A DNA stretch of 64,000 nt from Aphidius gifuensis (GCF_014905175.1 NC_057790.1:6572001-6636000), one strand, 5' to 3'; shown: positions 35,910-47,770, numbered from the stretch's first letter. Notes: generated by a model from the sequence alone, not told the origin. Numbers and translations are program-made.

Positions 35910-36560
35910 CGTACAACGCTAGCAAAATTTTTGGGGCGTGGCCTAAATCCAGCTCCTATGCTTTAACACAGGAAATATTCATGCTTGACAACCCCAAATA
36001 AATAAAAAAAAATATTTTCAATTAGTTTTTTATGTATGAAATCAATTATTATTTATATATATTTTGATCAGTATAATAATTTTATAGCATAAAGAATCAT
36101 TTTTCCATAAAAAAAAATTTTATAATCGTATTTAAAAAAAAAAACACTGAATTGTGTTCGTTATGTTGTCAGATTGACGGTGATAAACAGTGAAAAACCT
36201 GATGAAATTCCATTTTTTTGTGGATAGTTTTTATAATTAAAGAAAATCTAATATTATTTGCCCCAATAATATTGGTATCAAAAAAAACTTGATATTTTTT
36301 TTTATAATTCAGTAGTTTTTGGGAAATCTGTCATTCGATTTGACCACATTTGTTTATGTTCGAAATTGTTTTGTTACACTTGCTCCCATAAGAGCCATGT
36401 ATAACCTCTCTAAAACAGGCCTACTTTAATAATTAATATAAAAAAAACGAATATTATTACCTATAATTCTAAGGGCACATTAAGATTCGTTATTATTTCA
36501 TTTATCTAATCTCAAAATTTCAGAACATTCTCATTCCATCAAGTTTACTAGCGTTGTACG
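35910..36560. mobile_element. TTAA-flanked MITE
   Basis: A 651-bp element with ends CGTACAACGCTAG and inverse, flanked by TTAA (35906-35909, 36561-36564). The sequences to the left (CTTGTATTTATTTT) and right (GATGAATAAA...) are continuous at 46899-46990, which is an empty-site relative. No ORF is seen in the interior. Confidence 0.75.
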
Positions 36561-36564
36561 TTAA

Positions 36565-37110
36565 GATGAATAAAAAAATTTATTATTTTTAAAATATTAT
36601 ATTTTGTTTTTTCTTTTCAACGAATCTTTAGAAATATTTGTGTCTGTATGAATATTTGTTGAGGTGAATAATTAATCAATTTATTTTTGTTAATGATAAT
36701 ATACAATAAAATGCGATTGTCATGTTTAAAAATTTACCATACTTACAAATTTGTAAGTACAAACAATAACTGGCACGATTTTGGAAGTAAAAATAATTGT
36801 TTAATAAAAAAAAATATTTAAAAAGTATTTATGGGCAATTTTGATCTCATTGTTATTTTTTTTTTTTTTCATTCCCGAGTGTGCAGAAAACTTGCTATAG
36901 ATTCGCGGGTGATTTTTTTGATATTTTACTGGTTTAATATATTTTCTTGTTCTCTGTCTTTCTTCGTCTCTCCTGTGACTATACAAATTTATTTACAAAA
37001 ATATTTAAATTGCCATTTCTTTTACAATATTTTCACAATGTCATTGACTAGACAACGTGATTTGTTTGTGTTTTTGAAAATAAATTAGAAAAAGGTAAGC
37101 GATAATTGAT
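36565..37110. other. 3' flank of copy H
   Basis: Contains the recurrent flank words GCGATTGTCATG and AACTGGCACG; homologous to 46950-47360. No gene. Confidence 0.45.
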
Positions 37111-39020
37111 TTATAAACATATAACAGCCAACCATTGAGATTTAGGTATTAACGTAGAAACTTGTGATATTAGCGAATGAAATATTAGTATATGTAAAAT
37201 GATACCATTTGTACGATTTTTTGTTTCCTGATCAGCAGCAATAAACAGGTTAATTGTAATATTATTTATACCCCAGACACTAATCTTTTCAAGATCTGGG
37301 TTATTTTTAATAAATTGAATGATACCAGCTTCAGTAAGTTTCCCGCAATAAGCACAATGCAATTCTTTTAATCGTTTGAATTTACTAATGCAGCTGTCTG
37401 TAATATCAAGATAGCTTACATCTAGTTTTTGTAAATTTTCCAACTTTGTTAAAGCAACGAGAGCTGTTTCAGTAACAGCACTGCAATTTTGGATATCTAA
37501 ACTCTTTAGATTTTTACAATTGTTAGCAACAGCGATAATTGTACTATCTTTAAGATATTTTCCCATACACAATTCTAAATGTTCAAGATATTGTAACTTT
37601 GATATCTTATCAAGAACAGACGAAAAAGGAGATCCATCATAAATAGAACCAAAAGGAATTTCTAAGCGTTTAAGTTTTTTACAATAGTTTGAAATTGCAA
37701 TTATTGATTCCTTATTGAGCTGAATGCAACCAAGCAATGACAAACATTCAAGATTTTCCAGCTCTGTTAACTTTTTTAAAGCAGTTTCATTTATTATTGG
37801 ATAACGAATATTTATGCTCAAATGTTTTAAATTCTTGCAATATTCAACGATTGTATTTGCTAAGTCAGGCGTCATAGTACAAGAAAAGGCAAAATATTCT
37901 AAGTTTTGTAAGTTTATCCATTTTTTGAGCGGAATTTTAGCTATATCATAAGGACCCCCTGCAATATCAAGATGTTTTAGATTTTTGCATGTACAAAAAA
38001 TAGTATAGAGTATTTTGGTAAAAAGCTCTTCACTAGATCCACGTGAACTTTCATGCATCAGCAGCGTTAGCTCAATATGTTCCAAATTAACGAGTTTATC
38101 AAATGAGAAAAACCTTACGTCTAAATCATACAGTTGAATGCTCAGATGAACAAGTGTTGTTTGTTCTGCTATTTCTTGATTGCTTATCTCGTCTAAGCGG
38201 AGATTATGTATTGTCAATTTTTGAAGATTTTTGAATTTTTTAATAGTCTGAAAATAATAAAAATTTATTTAAATAATTTGTAATCATTTAATTGATACTA
38301 TTTTTTGTCACTAGTGATATACAACTAGTTGGTATATAATAACAACTTACCATAGAACGTGTGTGTTTTTGATCCAACAAAGATTCAAAAAATAAATGAA
38401 TTTCATTAATTTCTTTTGGAAGACTGTTAATTATTGCAAAGATATTGATTGTTTTATCATCGTATTGACAGTTCACTATTATTTTTATGCATTTTAATTT
38501 ATCCAACTGCTTAAATGCTCGAACAAAGTGATGAGCTTTATGAATTAATGAATTATTGTTGAATTCACATTCAAGACTTGTTAAATTTTTACAGTGATTA
38601 CCAACAAATGGCATGATACTTGAATCGCAAATATCTGAGAGAGACAATTCCTTTAAATATATACCACATTTTAATAATATTTTCTCGAGATATGATTGTG
38701 TCAACAGACGGTTATCATAAGAACGTCCAATTGATGATTCACATTTGTATTTTTTTATGTCATACCAAGCTCGTTGACATGCTTCTTTCCATTTGACACA
38801 GACTAGAATTAAACGTAACAAATATAAGAATTAATAATAAAAACATTGCTTTTTTATTAACAAATAAAAAAAGCTTTATTTGATGATAATATATACCTTC
38901 TTCCATGTCTATTCTTTCTGGTATTGGCAGCAACATGAAGATTTGTGCTAATGAGTCGTAATCCAGTGAATTGATGACAACTTCTTGATCTTTCTCAACA
39001 AATATTCTTTTCGCACTCAT
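37111..39020 (-). CDS. F-box/LRR protein, copy H (3 exons, intact ORF, promoter lost)
   Basis: Exons are 38897-39020, 38351-38802 and 37111-38247, giving 570 residues. Exon 1 is 30 nt shorter than in sisters: the acidic run is deleted in frame (EKDQEVVINSLDYDSL). The F-box is otherwise complete, joining DMEE to VCVKWKEACQRAWYD. The exon 3 N-terminal part (IAEQTTLVHLSIQLYDLDVRFFSFDKLVNLEHIEL) matches copy L, the late LRRs match copy D, and the QWLAVI end matches copies B and N, so it is mosaic. Upstream homology with sister promoters stops at about 39230, before the leader donor and distal TATA. It may be silent or use a new promoter. Confidence 0.8.
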
Positions 39021-39354
39021 TCTAAATAAACTTTAAAAAAGCTGTCGTCAACTCTGTTAAGAACCTGAGGTTCATTAAATACAGGGAAATATGTTGTTGA
39101 GCCCTGCTCTAATTTTTTTTTTTTTTATTAACAAAAGTCTAAATTTTTATTTTTTAACCAATTTTAAGGTTAAGAAGGTTAAAACACGTGGATCACAGAT
39201 TTTTTTTTTTTTAATAATAGCTTTCTTAGGCTTTCTTTTAAGGAGGTTATGCAGGTTATGCACTCTTTTATTTTGAAATATAATGAGAATGTTTTAAAGT
39301 TTTGTACACAGTTCGATCTTTTTATTCTGAATACGACGGTATAATTATTTTTTA

Positions 39355-39768
39355 ATGTCTTATGGAGATTTCAACTATTTTTTTCTGATAGAAAAAATTA
39401 TGAAAAAGTCTGGAAAAAAATCACACATATACTAGAAACCGAGTTTTATTAATTGCGCGAAAAATTTTAATATATCGATCGGTCAATTAATGAGTAAATA
39501 ATTATAAACTTTACAAAAATTAGATGTGGCAACGTGTGGCACGTTTAAACTCATAACCATGAAGACTATAGATGAGAGAACAAGAGAACTGCTTAGAGAA
39601 CTGTAGCAACTGGTAGCAACTGTAGTCTTCATGACACATACACACTCGCAGTATATATTCGTACGCAGGCGTTTTTTACTTCATTTTTTTACAGTGTAGC
39701 CAGATTTCAGTTTTGTGTGTGACGTCAGAAGTGCCCCGCAGCACCCGCAATGAATTTGTGCATAAATC
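39355..39768 (+). repeat. Third copy of the divergent gene's promoter-distal region, without a gene
   Basis: Homologous to 19225-19560 and 56460-56800, including one TGACGTCA (39720-39727). It ends at the border of the next foldback element, before the TATA box. A piece of about 75 bp between CATGAAGACTA (39558) and TAGTCTTCATG (near 39630) interrupts it and has inverted ends. Confidence 0.6.
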
Positions 39769-40122
39769 CCCGGGAAAAAATTAGACGATCGCCAATGATC
39801 GTCAGCGATCGTTGATGATGCCATATTTGTCCACATCTTCATCGATCGCTATCGATGTACAACAATTTACAGAAAAATAGACAAACATGGTTCTACGGCT
39901 TTAATTTAAATTTAAAAAAAAAAAATATTCCTGAGTATATTATATTTATGATAAATTCTCCAGCATAAGCTAATAATTATTATAATTTGTCTATTTTTCT
40001 GTAAATTTTTGTACATCGATAGCGATCAACAGCGTTCGACTTTGATCGACAGCGATCGACAAAGATGTGGACAAATATGACATCTTCAACGATCGTTAGC
40101 GATCGTCTAATTTTTTCCCAGG
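39769..40122. mobile_element. Foldback MITE rich in GATCG
   Basis: The ends GGGAAAAAATTAGACGATCGC and GCGATCGTCTAATTTTTTCCC are inverted copies, and the arms continue inward with alternating GCGATCG/CATCGATAGCGATC words and GTCTATTTTTCTGTAAATT. About 354 bp in all. No ORF; the target-site duplication is unclear. Confidence 0.7.
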
Positions 40123-40910
40123 TCGTCAATTAAATTAAAAAATAATGTGAAAGAAATGAGAAACTCGAGACAAGACGAGAAAGTGCGGTTTTTTACGAGA
40201 AAAAATCGAGATGAGATGCAATATTTTCGTGGTAAGTCGAGACGGGACGAGAGAAAAATTTGTTTTTTGCAAGGCAAGACGAGAGAAGGCTTATGCTCGT
40301 CTCGTCTCGTCTCGCGGCATCACTACACGGAAAGAATTTTTTTGTGAAATTTACCAAAAAAAATATTTATTTTTACATGGTCACCACGACCCTGTCGTCA
40401 GTTAAGATCGAAGCGCCAACAATGTAATTTAAAAAAGAGAACTTGTTAATTTTCGTGTATAGGAATCTGACGCATTCACCATAGCATCTGGTGGCGCACA
40501 GTGAACTATTTCCAGGCCATCAAAAAATTTTATATGGTATAGTTTGTTGACAATAGCATACTATACAATACTATAGTAAAACGGTCTGGAATGCGCCATA
40601 TTGCCTCACAGATAAGCTTTTACACAATAATTGTGTGCGTGAGCGACCGAACCCTACCCATAAGTCAGATCCCTATACATTAAAAATTTCACAGTGCACC
40701 ATGTAAAAATAAAACGGATGTTATATCTTTGGAATGTTTTCTTTTTGACATAGCACAATGTAAAACTAAAATGTATTTTAATAAGTTTTTTTGAGGGTGA
40801 CCATGTAAAAATAAAATGAAATTTTTAGTTTTTTTTTTACCAATGCTAAATGAACAAAAAAAAAATAATAGTATTATACTAATTGTTCATTGTTTTTTAT
40901 TTTTTTTGAA
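40123..40910. repeat. Two further inverted-repeat structures
   Basis: 40155-40320 has GAGACAAGACGAGA at the left and (CTCGT)n at 40296-40314 on the right, able to fold back. 40365-40815 is bracketed by ATTTTTACATGGTCACC and its inverse, with a third similar word (CACCATGTAAAAATAAAA) near 40697. Both look like non-autonomous elements. No gene. Confidence 0.5.
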
Positions 40911-41007
40911 AGTCGTAATCTAGTGAATTGATGACAACTTTTTGATCCTTGTTATCATCGTGAGAGATTGATTGGTCTTTCTCAACACATATTTTTTTTG
41001 CACTCAG
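40911..41007 (-). pseudogene. F-box/LRR exon 1 remnant with lost start codon
   Basis: Encodes SAKKICVEKDQS..DDNKDQKVVINSLDYD but the ATG is CTG (41005-41007) and the exon stops at 40911 in a T-run, before the F-box core. The upstream block to its right is kept. All downstream exons are absent. Confidence 0.75.
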
Positions 41008-41400
41008 TCTAAGTAAACTCTGAAAATGTTGTCGTCAACTTTTTTGAGAACTTGAGGCCCATTAAATACAGGAAAATATGTTGATGAGTCCTGCTTTCTT
41101 TTTTTTTTTTATTAACCAAAGTCTAAATCTTTATTTTTAACTAATTTTAAGGTTAAAAACACGTGGATGACAGGTTTTTTTTTTTTTTAATACCAGCTTT
41201 CTTCCAACAAAATCTTTACCTGGAACTCCCGGTGAACTCTCAGTGATCGGCTCCCTGCAGCTTTTTCGAGGCATTCAGAATTGTCGATAAGTAAAATTCT
41301 ACTGATCGACAAAATGATAGTCGTTAATTTTTCAGATAGATGGCTGCTTATTTAATCATCATTAATCATTGTTTTTTTATTAATATAACAATTAAAAGAT
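41008..41400 (-). promoter_or_regulatory. Promoter block of the exon 1 remnant
   Basis: A leader donor GTAAAG (near 41214-41219) and CACGTG (near 41160) are retained. The distal TATA is altered to TTAAATAAG and the inner one to TTAAAAATAA. Confidence 0.35.
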
Positions 41401-42054
41401 TATGTTGGATTATGTTATATATTTCAACATCAATTTTCCTTCGTTGGAGGACTTAGTCAGTTTTTATTTTCATTGTTTGACATCTATTTATTCATTTTGA
41501 GACTCAATTATTGTTTGTTTATTTGTCTATTTATTTATCTTTTGTTTATACATTTACAATTTATGTATTTGTTTATTTAAATACTATAAATTGATTAGTA
41601 TCATTTTTATTTACTCTCTTTTTTTGTTAATAATTACCCTAGTTTGGAAAAAAATTTATAATACATTTATAATACATGTATAATTATAAACATTAATGTA
41701 TAAACATCAATGTCTAATGTTTATTTAATATTTTCATTGTTTACAAATAATAAAATTTATATTGTCGAAATGTCTATAAGGTGTTAGTGTAGTTGAGTGG
41801 TCAGATTGAAATATATTATATATTATTGCTTAATTATTATAAATAAATTTGACAAGTAGGTATAATTAGACCAATACTGGAAAAAATATTAAAATTGTCA
41901 TTTAAATTTTTATAATTTTAAGTAATATAAAAAACGAGTTATAATAATAATGTATTTTTTTACAATGCCTTCCTAATGTCATTGACTTAGCAACGTATTT
42001 CGTATGTGTTTTTAAGAATAAGTTAGAAATAAGTAAACGATAATTTAATTGCAT
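41401..42054. other. AT-rich intergenic DNA, 3' flank of copy I
   Basis: Repeats the standard upstream T-rich block (41400-41860) and then the 3' flank of the next gene. No gene. Confidence 0.4.
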
Positions 42055-43980
42055 CTATTCAACAACCAACCATTGACATTTAATTATTGACTTGGAAGCT
42101 TTGTTTATTGCCGAATCATTTTTTCGTATGTGTAAAATAATGCCATTTGTACGATTTTTAGTTACCTGATTAGCAGCAATCACCAGGTTATATGTAATAT
42201 TATCTATACGACTGACATCAATCACACCAAGATCTGGGTTATTTTTTATAAATTGAATGATACCAGTATCGGTAAGATTCTTGCAACGAGCACAATGCAA
42301 TTCTTTTAATCCTTTCAATTTACTAATGAAGCTGTCAGTAATATTAAGCATGCTAACATCTAGTTTTTGTAAATTTTCCAACTTTGTTAAAGCAACGAGA
42401 GCTTTTTCAGTAATAGCACGGCATCTTCGAATGTCTAAACTTTTTAGGTTTTTACAATTATCAGCAATGGCAATAATTGTACTATCTTCAAGATATCTTC
42501 CCATACGCAATTTTAAATGTTCAAGATATTGCAGTTTTGATATCTCATCAATAACAGATGGATAAGAAAGAAAGTCGCCATAAATAGAACCAGAAGCAAT
42601 TTCCAAACATTTCAGTTTTCTACAATTGTTTGAAATTGCGATTATTGATACCTCTTCGAGCATAAAACGACCAAGCAAAATTAAACATTCAAGATTTTCC
42701 AGCTCCGTTAACTTTTTTAAAGCAGTATTATTGATGTGTTGATGATTATGTATCCTCAAATTTTTCAAATTCTTGCAATATTCAACGATCATATTTGCTA
42801 ACTCAAGCGATATATCACAACCAATACCAAGATATTGTAATTTTTGACAGTTCATCCATTCTTTGAGAGGAATTTCAGCTAAATCATAAGGACCAGGTGG
42901 AATATCAAGATGTTTTAGATTTTTGCATGTACAAAAAATAGTATATAGTATTTTTGTAGAGAGGCCAGTGTAAGCTTCATAGAAACATTCAGGCTGCATG
43001 CGCAACGTTAGGTCAATATGTTCCAAATTAACCAGTCTATCAAATAAAGAACAGTCTATGTGTTTATTATACAGTTGAATGTTAAGATAAACGAGTGTTG
43101 TTTTATCTGCTATTTCATGAAGAATTTCTTCTGAATAGAGGCCATGTACTATCAATTTTTGAAGATTTTTAAATTTTTCAAGAGTCTGAAAATAATAAAA
43201 ATTTATTTAAATAATTTGTATTCAATTGGTACTATTGTTTGTCACTGGTGATACACAAACAACTGTTGGTATTTAATAACAACTTACCAGAGAAAATGTT
43301 CTATGTAGTTGCAACGGAGTAAATAAATGAATTTCATTAATTTCTTCCGGAAGACTATTAATTATTGCAAAGAGATTAATTGTTCCATTACCGTATTGAC
43401 AATTCACCATTATTTTTATGCATTTTAATTTATCCAACTGTGTAAATGCCCGAACAAATCGATCAGCATTATACATCAGTGAATTATTGTTGAATTCACA
43501 TTCAAGACTCGTTAAATTTTTACAGTGATAACCAACAAATGGCATGATACTTGAATCGCAAATATTTGAGAGAGACAATTCTTTTAAATATATACCACAT
43601 CTTAATAATATTTCCTTGAGGTATGATTGTGTCAACAAACGGTTATTATATGAACGTCCAATTGATGATTCACATTTGTATTTCTTAATGTCATACCAAG
43701 CTCGTTGACATGCCTCTTTCCATTTGGCACAGACTAGATTAAAACGTAACAAATGTAAAAATTAATAACACAAACATTGATATTTTATTAACAAAAAAGA
43801 AACTTTATTTTGATGACAATATATACCTTTTTCCATGTCTATCCTTTCTGGTATTGGCAGAAACTTAAAGATTTGTGCTAATGAGTCGTAATCCAGTGAA
43901 TTGATGACAGCTTTTTGATCCTTGTCATCATCATCAGAGGTTTGTTGGTCTTTCTTAATACATATTCTTTTTGCACTCAT
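42055..43980 (-). CDS. F-box/LRR protein, copy I (3 exons, intact)
   Basis: Exons are 43827-43980, 43288-43733 and 42055-43185, giving 576 residues. F-box residues DSLAQIFKFLPIPERIDMEK join VCAKWKEACQRAWYD in exon 2. Exon 3 opens TLEKFKNLQKLIVHGLYSEEILHEIADK and carries about a dozen LRRs. The segment LGVIDVSRIDNITYNLVIAA is shared only with the partial gene at 63303. It is the nearest intact relative of the broken copy G and provides the unbroken reference for G's insertion site and 11-nt deletion. Expected role: SCF substrate receptor, target unknown. Confidence 0.85.
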
Positions 43981-44280
43981 TTTAAGTAAACTCTAAAAAT
44001 GCTGTCGTCAACTCTGTTGAGAACCTGAGGCTCAATAAGTACAGGGAAATATATTGTTGAGTACTGCTCTTCTTTTTTATTAACAAATGTCTAAGTTTTT
44101 AGCTTTCTTTCAACAAAATTTTTACGCGTAACCACGTGGAACTCGGTGAATGGCTCCCTGCAGCTTTTTCGAGTGATTCATAATTGTCGATAAGTAAAAT
44201 TCTACTGGTCGACAAAATAATAGTCGATAATTTTTCAACTAGATGGCTGCTTATATAATAGTTTATTAGAGGTTGTATAT
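43981..44280 (-). promoter_or_regulatory. Shortened promoter/leader of copy I
   Basis: Distal TATATAAG (44250-44257), leader and a GTAAAA donor (near 44119-44124) are kept. About 70 bp of the intron-like part, including the CACGTG and the inner TATAAATA, is deleted. As the coding sequence is intact, this argues that the distal TATA is the functional one. Confidence 0.45.
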
Positions 44281-44850
44281 AAAACCTTAGAATAAACAAA
44301 TTGTTTATTTTGATACTACTTTTAGTATGTTTTATTTACAATTTACATGCCTCATTCAGTGACCATGCATTAATTAGTATCACTCTTGTTTTTTGTTGTT
44401 GATAATTACTCTAGTTTAAAAAAAATTTATAATATGTAATGCTTCTTTAATGTTTTTATATTGTTTATATTCAAGTTAAATTCGTTGAAACTGCAATTAC
44501 CGCTTCTACGGAAAATTTTGAGCTCATTATTATTATTTTTTTTTATCATTGGAACGTTCAGAAAAATTGCAATACATATACGTGTGATTTTTTTTATATT
44601 TTACTGGTTATATTTTCTTTTTCTCTGCCTTTCTTTGTTTCTCTTATGACTATAACAATTCATTTACAAAAATATTAAAATTGCCGTTTAAATTTTTATA
44701 ATTCCAAGTTATATTAATAATAATAAAAACAAGTAATTTTAATAATAATGTTCTTTCACAATATATTCACAATGTCATTGATTTGGGAACGTATTTTGTA
44801 TGTGGTTTTGAAAATAAATTAGAAAAAGTTAAACGATAATTTTATTATAT

Positions 44851-45252
44851 CTATTCAACCACTAACCATTGAGATTTAATTATCGACTTAGAAGCTTGTG
44901 TTAGTAACGAATCATATTTTCGTATGTGTAAAATAATACCATTTGTACGATTTTTAGTTGCCTGATCAGCATCAATAACCAGGTTAATTATAATATTATC
45001 TATACCATAGACACTAATTTCTTTAAGATCTGGGTTATTTTTTATGAGTTGAATGATACCAGCTTCAGTAAGTTTCCCGCAATCATAACAATGCAACTTT
45101 TTTAATCCTTTCAATTTACTAAAGTTTTATTAAAGCAACGAGAGCTGTTTCAGTAATAGCACTGCAACCTCGGATTTCTAAACTTTTTAGTTTTTTACAA
45201 TTGTTAGCAATAGCAATAATTGTACTATTTTTAAGATTTTTTATTATAGACA
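44851..45252 (-). pseudogene. F-box/LRR exon 3 remnant (C-terminal LRRs)
   Basis: Encodes the last LRRs and the usual C-terminus (GLKKLHCYDCGKLTEAGIIQ...QWLVVE). About 60 nt, one LRR, are missing near 45114-45122 with loss of frame. Homology to sister genes ends at about 45252, with no exon 1 or 2 to the right. Confidence 0.75.
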
Positions 45253-46445
45253 ATGTTATATGTCTATATAAATAAATAAATTTTTAATGCTTGACATCCA
45301 TTTATTCGTTTTGAACCTGAATTTTTTTTCGTTTATTTGTTTATTCATTCATCTATTATTTATACATTTACATCCCATCAATATACCTATACATATATAT
45401 TTTTTTCTCATACTTGACACAAGGCACTACCATGCCTTTCGAAGAGTAAACTGTTTTTATTTTGAATGTATTTCTAAAATTCTCATGAAATATAATTAAA
45501 TTAATAATTATTTATTAATTCACTGCGCAAATAAAACAATAAAAAAGTATTTTTTATTACTTAATTGTGTTTATTTAATTAATTTAATAATCATCATAAC
45601 GTTTAAATAAAATTGATTTAAATATTTAAATTTTCATTTTATATTTTTTAAATAATTTTCATAATATGGAATTTAAATAGCTCTTGGTTGATTTCATTAA
45701 AATAAATAATTTCTTTTTTATTTTTTCATATAATTCTTGGACTTTATTTGCCTTTATCAATTATTTTATCTAAAAAAAAAAATACTGTCAGTTAATTATT
45801 GGCCTACATGAAAAATAACATGTGTCATATTATCTGTTGACTAATCTAACCCAAGAGTTTCTTGTAGATAAAAATTTTAAATGTTTATTTTTTTAAATAA
45901 AAATGTATGTATCAATAAATATTTATTTTATGTTGATATATATTTTGAAATTTTTAATTTTTATGTGGTTTAGAGTTATGCTATTTCAAATACAATTTAT
46001 AGTTTTGTATTTCAATTGAAAATACAAAATATATATTAGTTTCAAAAATAGTCAAACTGTTAGATAATGATTTTTAATTGAAAAAATCTATTTGATAATT
46101 TCATGAAAGCAACTGGCAGTAAATGAGTGACCAATGCCAAAAACAGATCATTATCAATAAAGCTAATATACCGAGTTTTTGTACTGAAAATGCATCAAAT
46201 TGTCCATCAACTTGGATTAAATTTATTGGAATCTCTAAATTCAAGTAACGTATTACATTTTATCAATACTAAAACTCTCAATAACAATGTCAAATATTAC
46301 ATTCAAGTTTATTCTTGAATTTAAAAATGAGTAAATAAATAAGACATTTGATCAAGTACATACAGCTTGATTAACCTTTTTTCAAAAATATAAGAAAATC
46401 AATATATTTTAAAAGTAAACAATATGATTAAAACAAACAAACTTC
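45253..46445. other. AT-rich DNA with three shared blocks
   Basis: 45287-45370 is the family upstream block, 45405-45440 a piece of the dispersed repeat end (GGCACTACCATGCC), 45445-45770 the block also at 23850-24200, and 45890-46320 the degraded stretch also at 28850 and 61460. No intact gene. Confidence 0.45.
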
Positions 46446-46541
46446 TGTGATGTACCAGTAATAAAGGAATGTCATCAACAACATATTGGTTTAAAGTTAA
46501 AAAAAAAAGGAAATCAATTTAGTGATCAACAAGATGAGTAG
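46446..46541 (+). pseudogene. C-terminal exon fragment of an unidentified gene
   Basis: Open frame CDVPVIKECHQQHIG followed by LKLKKKGNQFSDQQDE and TAG. The same sequence with stops or indels is at 62200-62283, and its tail alone at about 61020-61058. The family is not recognised. Confidence 0.35.
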
Positions 46542-46546
46542 TATAC

Positions 46547-46699
46547 AGTACAGTCCCGTGTTAAAAAAATTTCGTTCATCATGAATTCAAGATGAAATTC
46601 ATGGTGAAACTTCATCAAATGAAACGATGAATATGACCATTCACAGAGGTATATTCACCTGATAATTCACGTGAAAATGAAAATTTTTTTCTCAGTGTA
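46547..46699. mobile_element. Small palindromic insertion
   Basis: Around 150 bp starting ACAGTCCCGTGTTAAAAAAA and ending TTTTTTTCTCAGTGTAGA, with inner inverted words (TTCATCATGAATTC/GAAATTCATGGTGAA). The intron it sits in has no such sequence at 16030-16085. Exact ends are uncertain. Confidence 0.35.
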
Positions 46700-46746
46700 G
46701 ATAAGTCGTTTTTAAAAATTTTTATGTTTATTTTTTGTTTGTTTAG

Positions 46747-46858
46747 GGATGTGGAAGAGGGACAAGATACACCTGCTCAGAATATAAATACTCCAATTTC
46801 AACAGACCAAGATACAACTGAAATTGCTCCTGGAGTTGATTTAGACGATCTTGTATGA
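46747..46858 (+). pseudogene. Last exon of the unidentified gene, frame kept
   Basis: After TTGTTTAG the frame reads DVEEGQDTPAQNINTPIS, ends with PGVDLDDLV and TGA. This is the best preserved of three copies (16085, 31327). No upstream exons of the gene are recognisable here. Confidence 0.45.
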
Positions 46859-47363
46859 GATTATTAATTATTATTATATAAATAAAGAGAAATATCTATT
46901 CTTGTATTTATTTTTTTACTTTAAATTGAGATGAATAAAAATATTTATTATTTTTAAAATATTATATTTTTTTTCCTTTCAACGAAACTTTAAAAATACT
47001 TGTGTCTGTATGAATATTTATTGAGGTGCATAATTAATCAATTTATTATTTTTAATGATTATTTAATATAATAATAAATTAAAATAATATGTTATCAATA
47101 AAATGCGATTATCATGTTTAAGAATTTACCATACTTACAAATTGGTAAGTACAAACAATAACTGGTACGTTTTTTGAAAGTAAAAATAATTGTTTAATAA
47201 AAAAAAATATTTAAAAAGTATTTATGTTTGAACTTCTTTTTACAAATATAAAACGAGTCATAATAATAATGTTCTTTTACAATGTCTTGACAATGTCATT
47301 GACTCGGCAACGTATTTTGTATGTGTTTTTTAAGAATAAATTAGAAAAAAGTGCACGATAAAT

Positions 47364-47770
47364 TTAATAATATCTCTTCTCAACAACCAACCAATGGGAT
47401 TTGATTAATGACTTAGAAACTTGGACTATTGACTGATTACATATTATAATGTGTAAAATAATACCATTTGTACGATTTTTAGTTGCCTTATCAGCAGCAA
47501 TAACCAGGTTAATTGTAATATTTTCTATACCAATGACATTAATCTTTTTAAGGTCTGGGTTATTTTTTATAAGTTGAATGATACCATCATTAGTAAGTTT
47601 CGTGCAAAAAGCACAATGCAATTCTTTTAATCCTTTTAATTTACTGATGAAGCTGTCAGTAATATTAAGCTCGCTAACGTCTAGTTTTTGTAAATTTCCC
47701 AACTTTGTTAAAGCAACGAGAGCTTTTTCAGTAATAGCTTTGCAGTCTGCGATTTCTAAAAAATTTAAAA
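47364..47770 (-). pseudogene. F-box/LRR exon 3 remnant
   Basis: Encodes the last four LRRs and the C-terminus (LNITDSFISKLKGLKELHC...SHWLVVEKRYY). Homology to sister genes ends at about 47765, in the middle of an LRR, and joins directly to the far-upstream block seen at 15000 and 50715. An unequal exchange that deleted the rest of a gene explains this. Confidence 0.75.

Noticed and set aside
36831..37088. Small + strand protein (repeated near 44461 and 12170)
   Set aside because: It lies in duplicated 3' flank DNA; the frames differ between copies and no coding constraint is apparent.
40296..40314. CRISPR-like or regulatory array of CTCGT units
   Set aside because: It is a short tandem repeat with no spacers, forming one arm of an inverted-repeat element in a eukaryotic genome.
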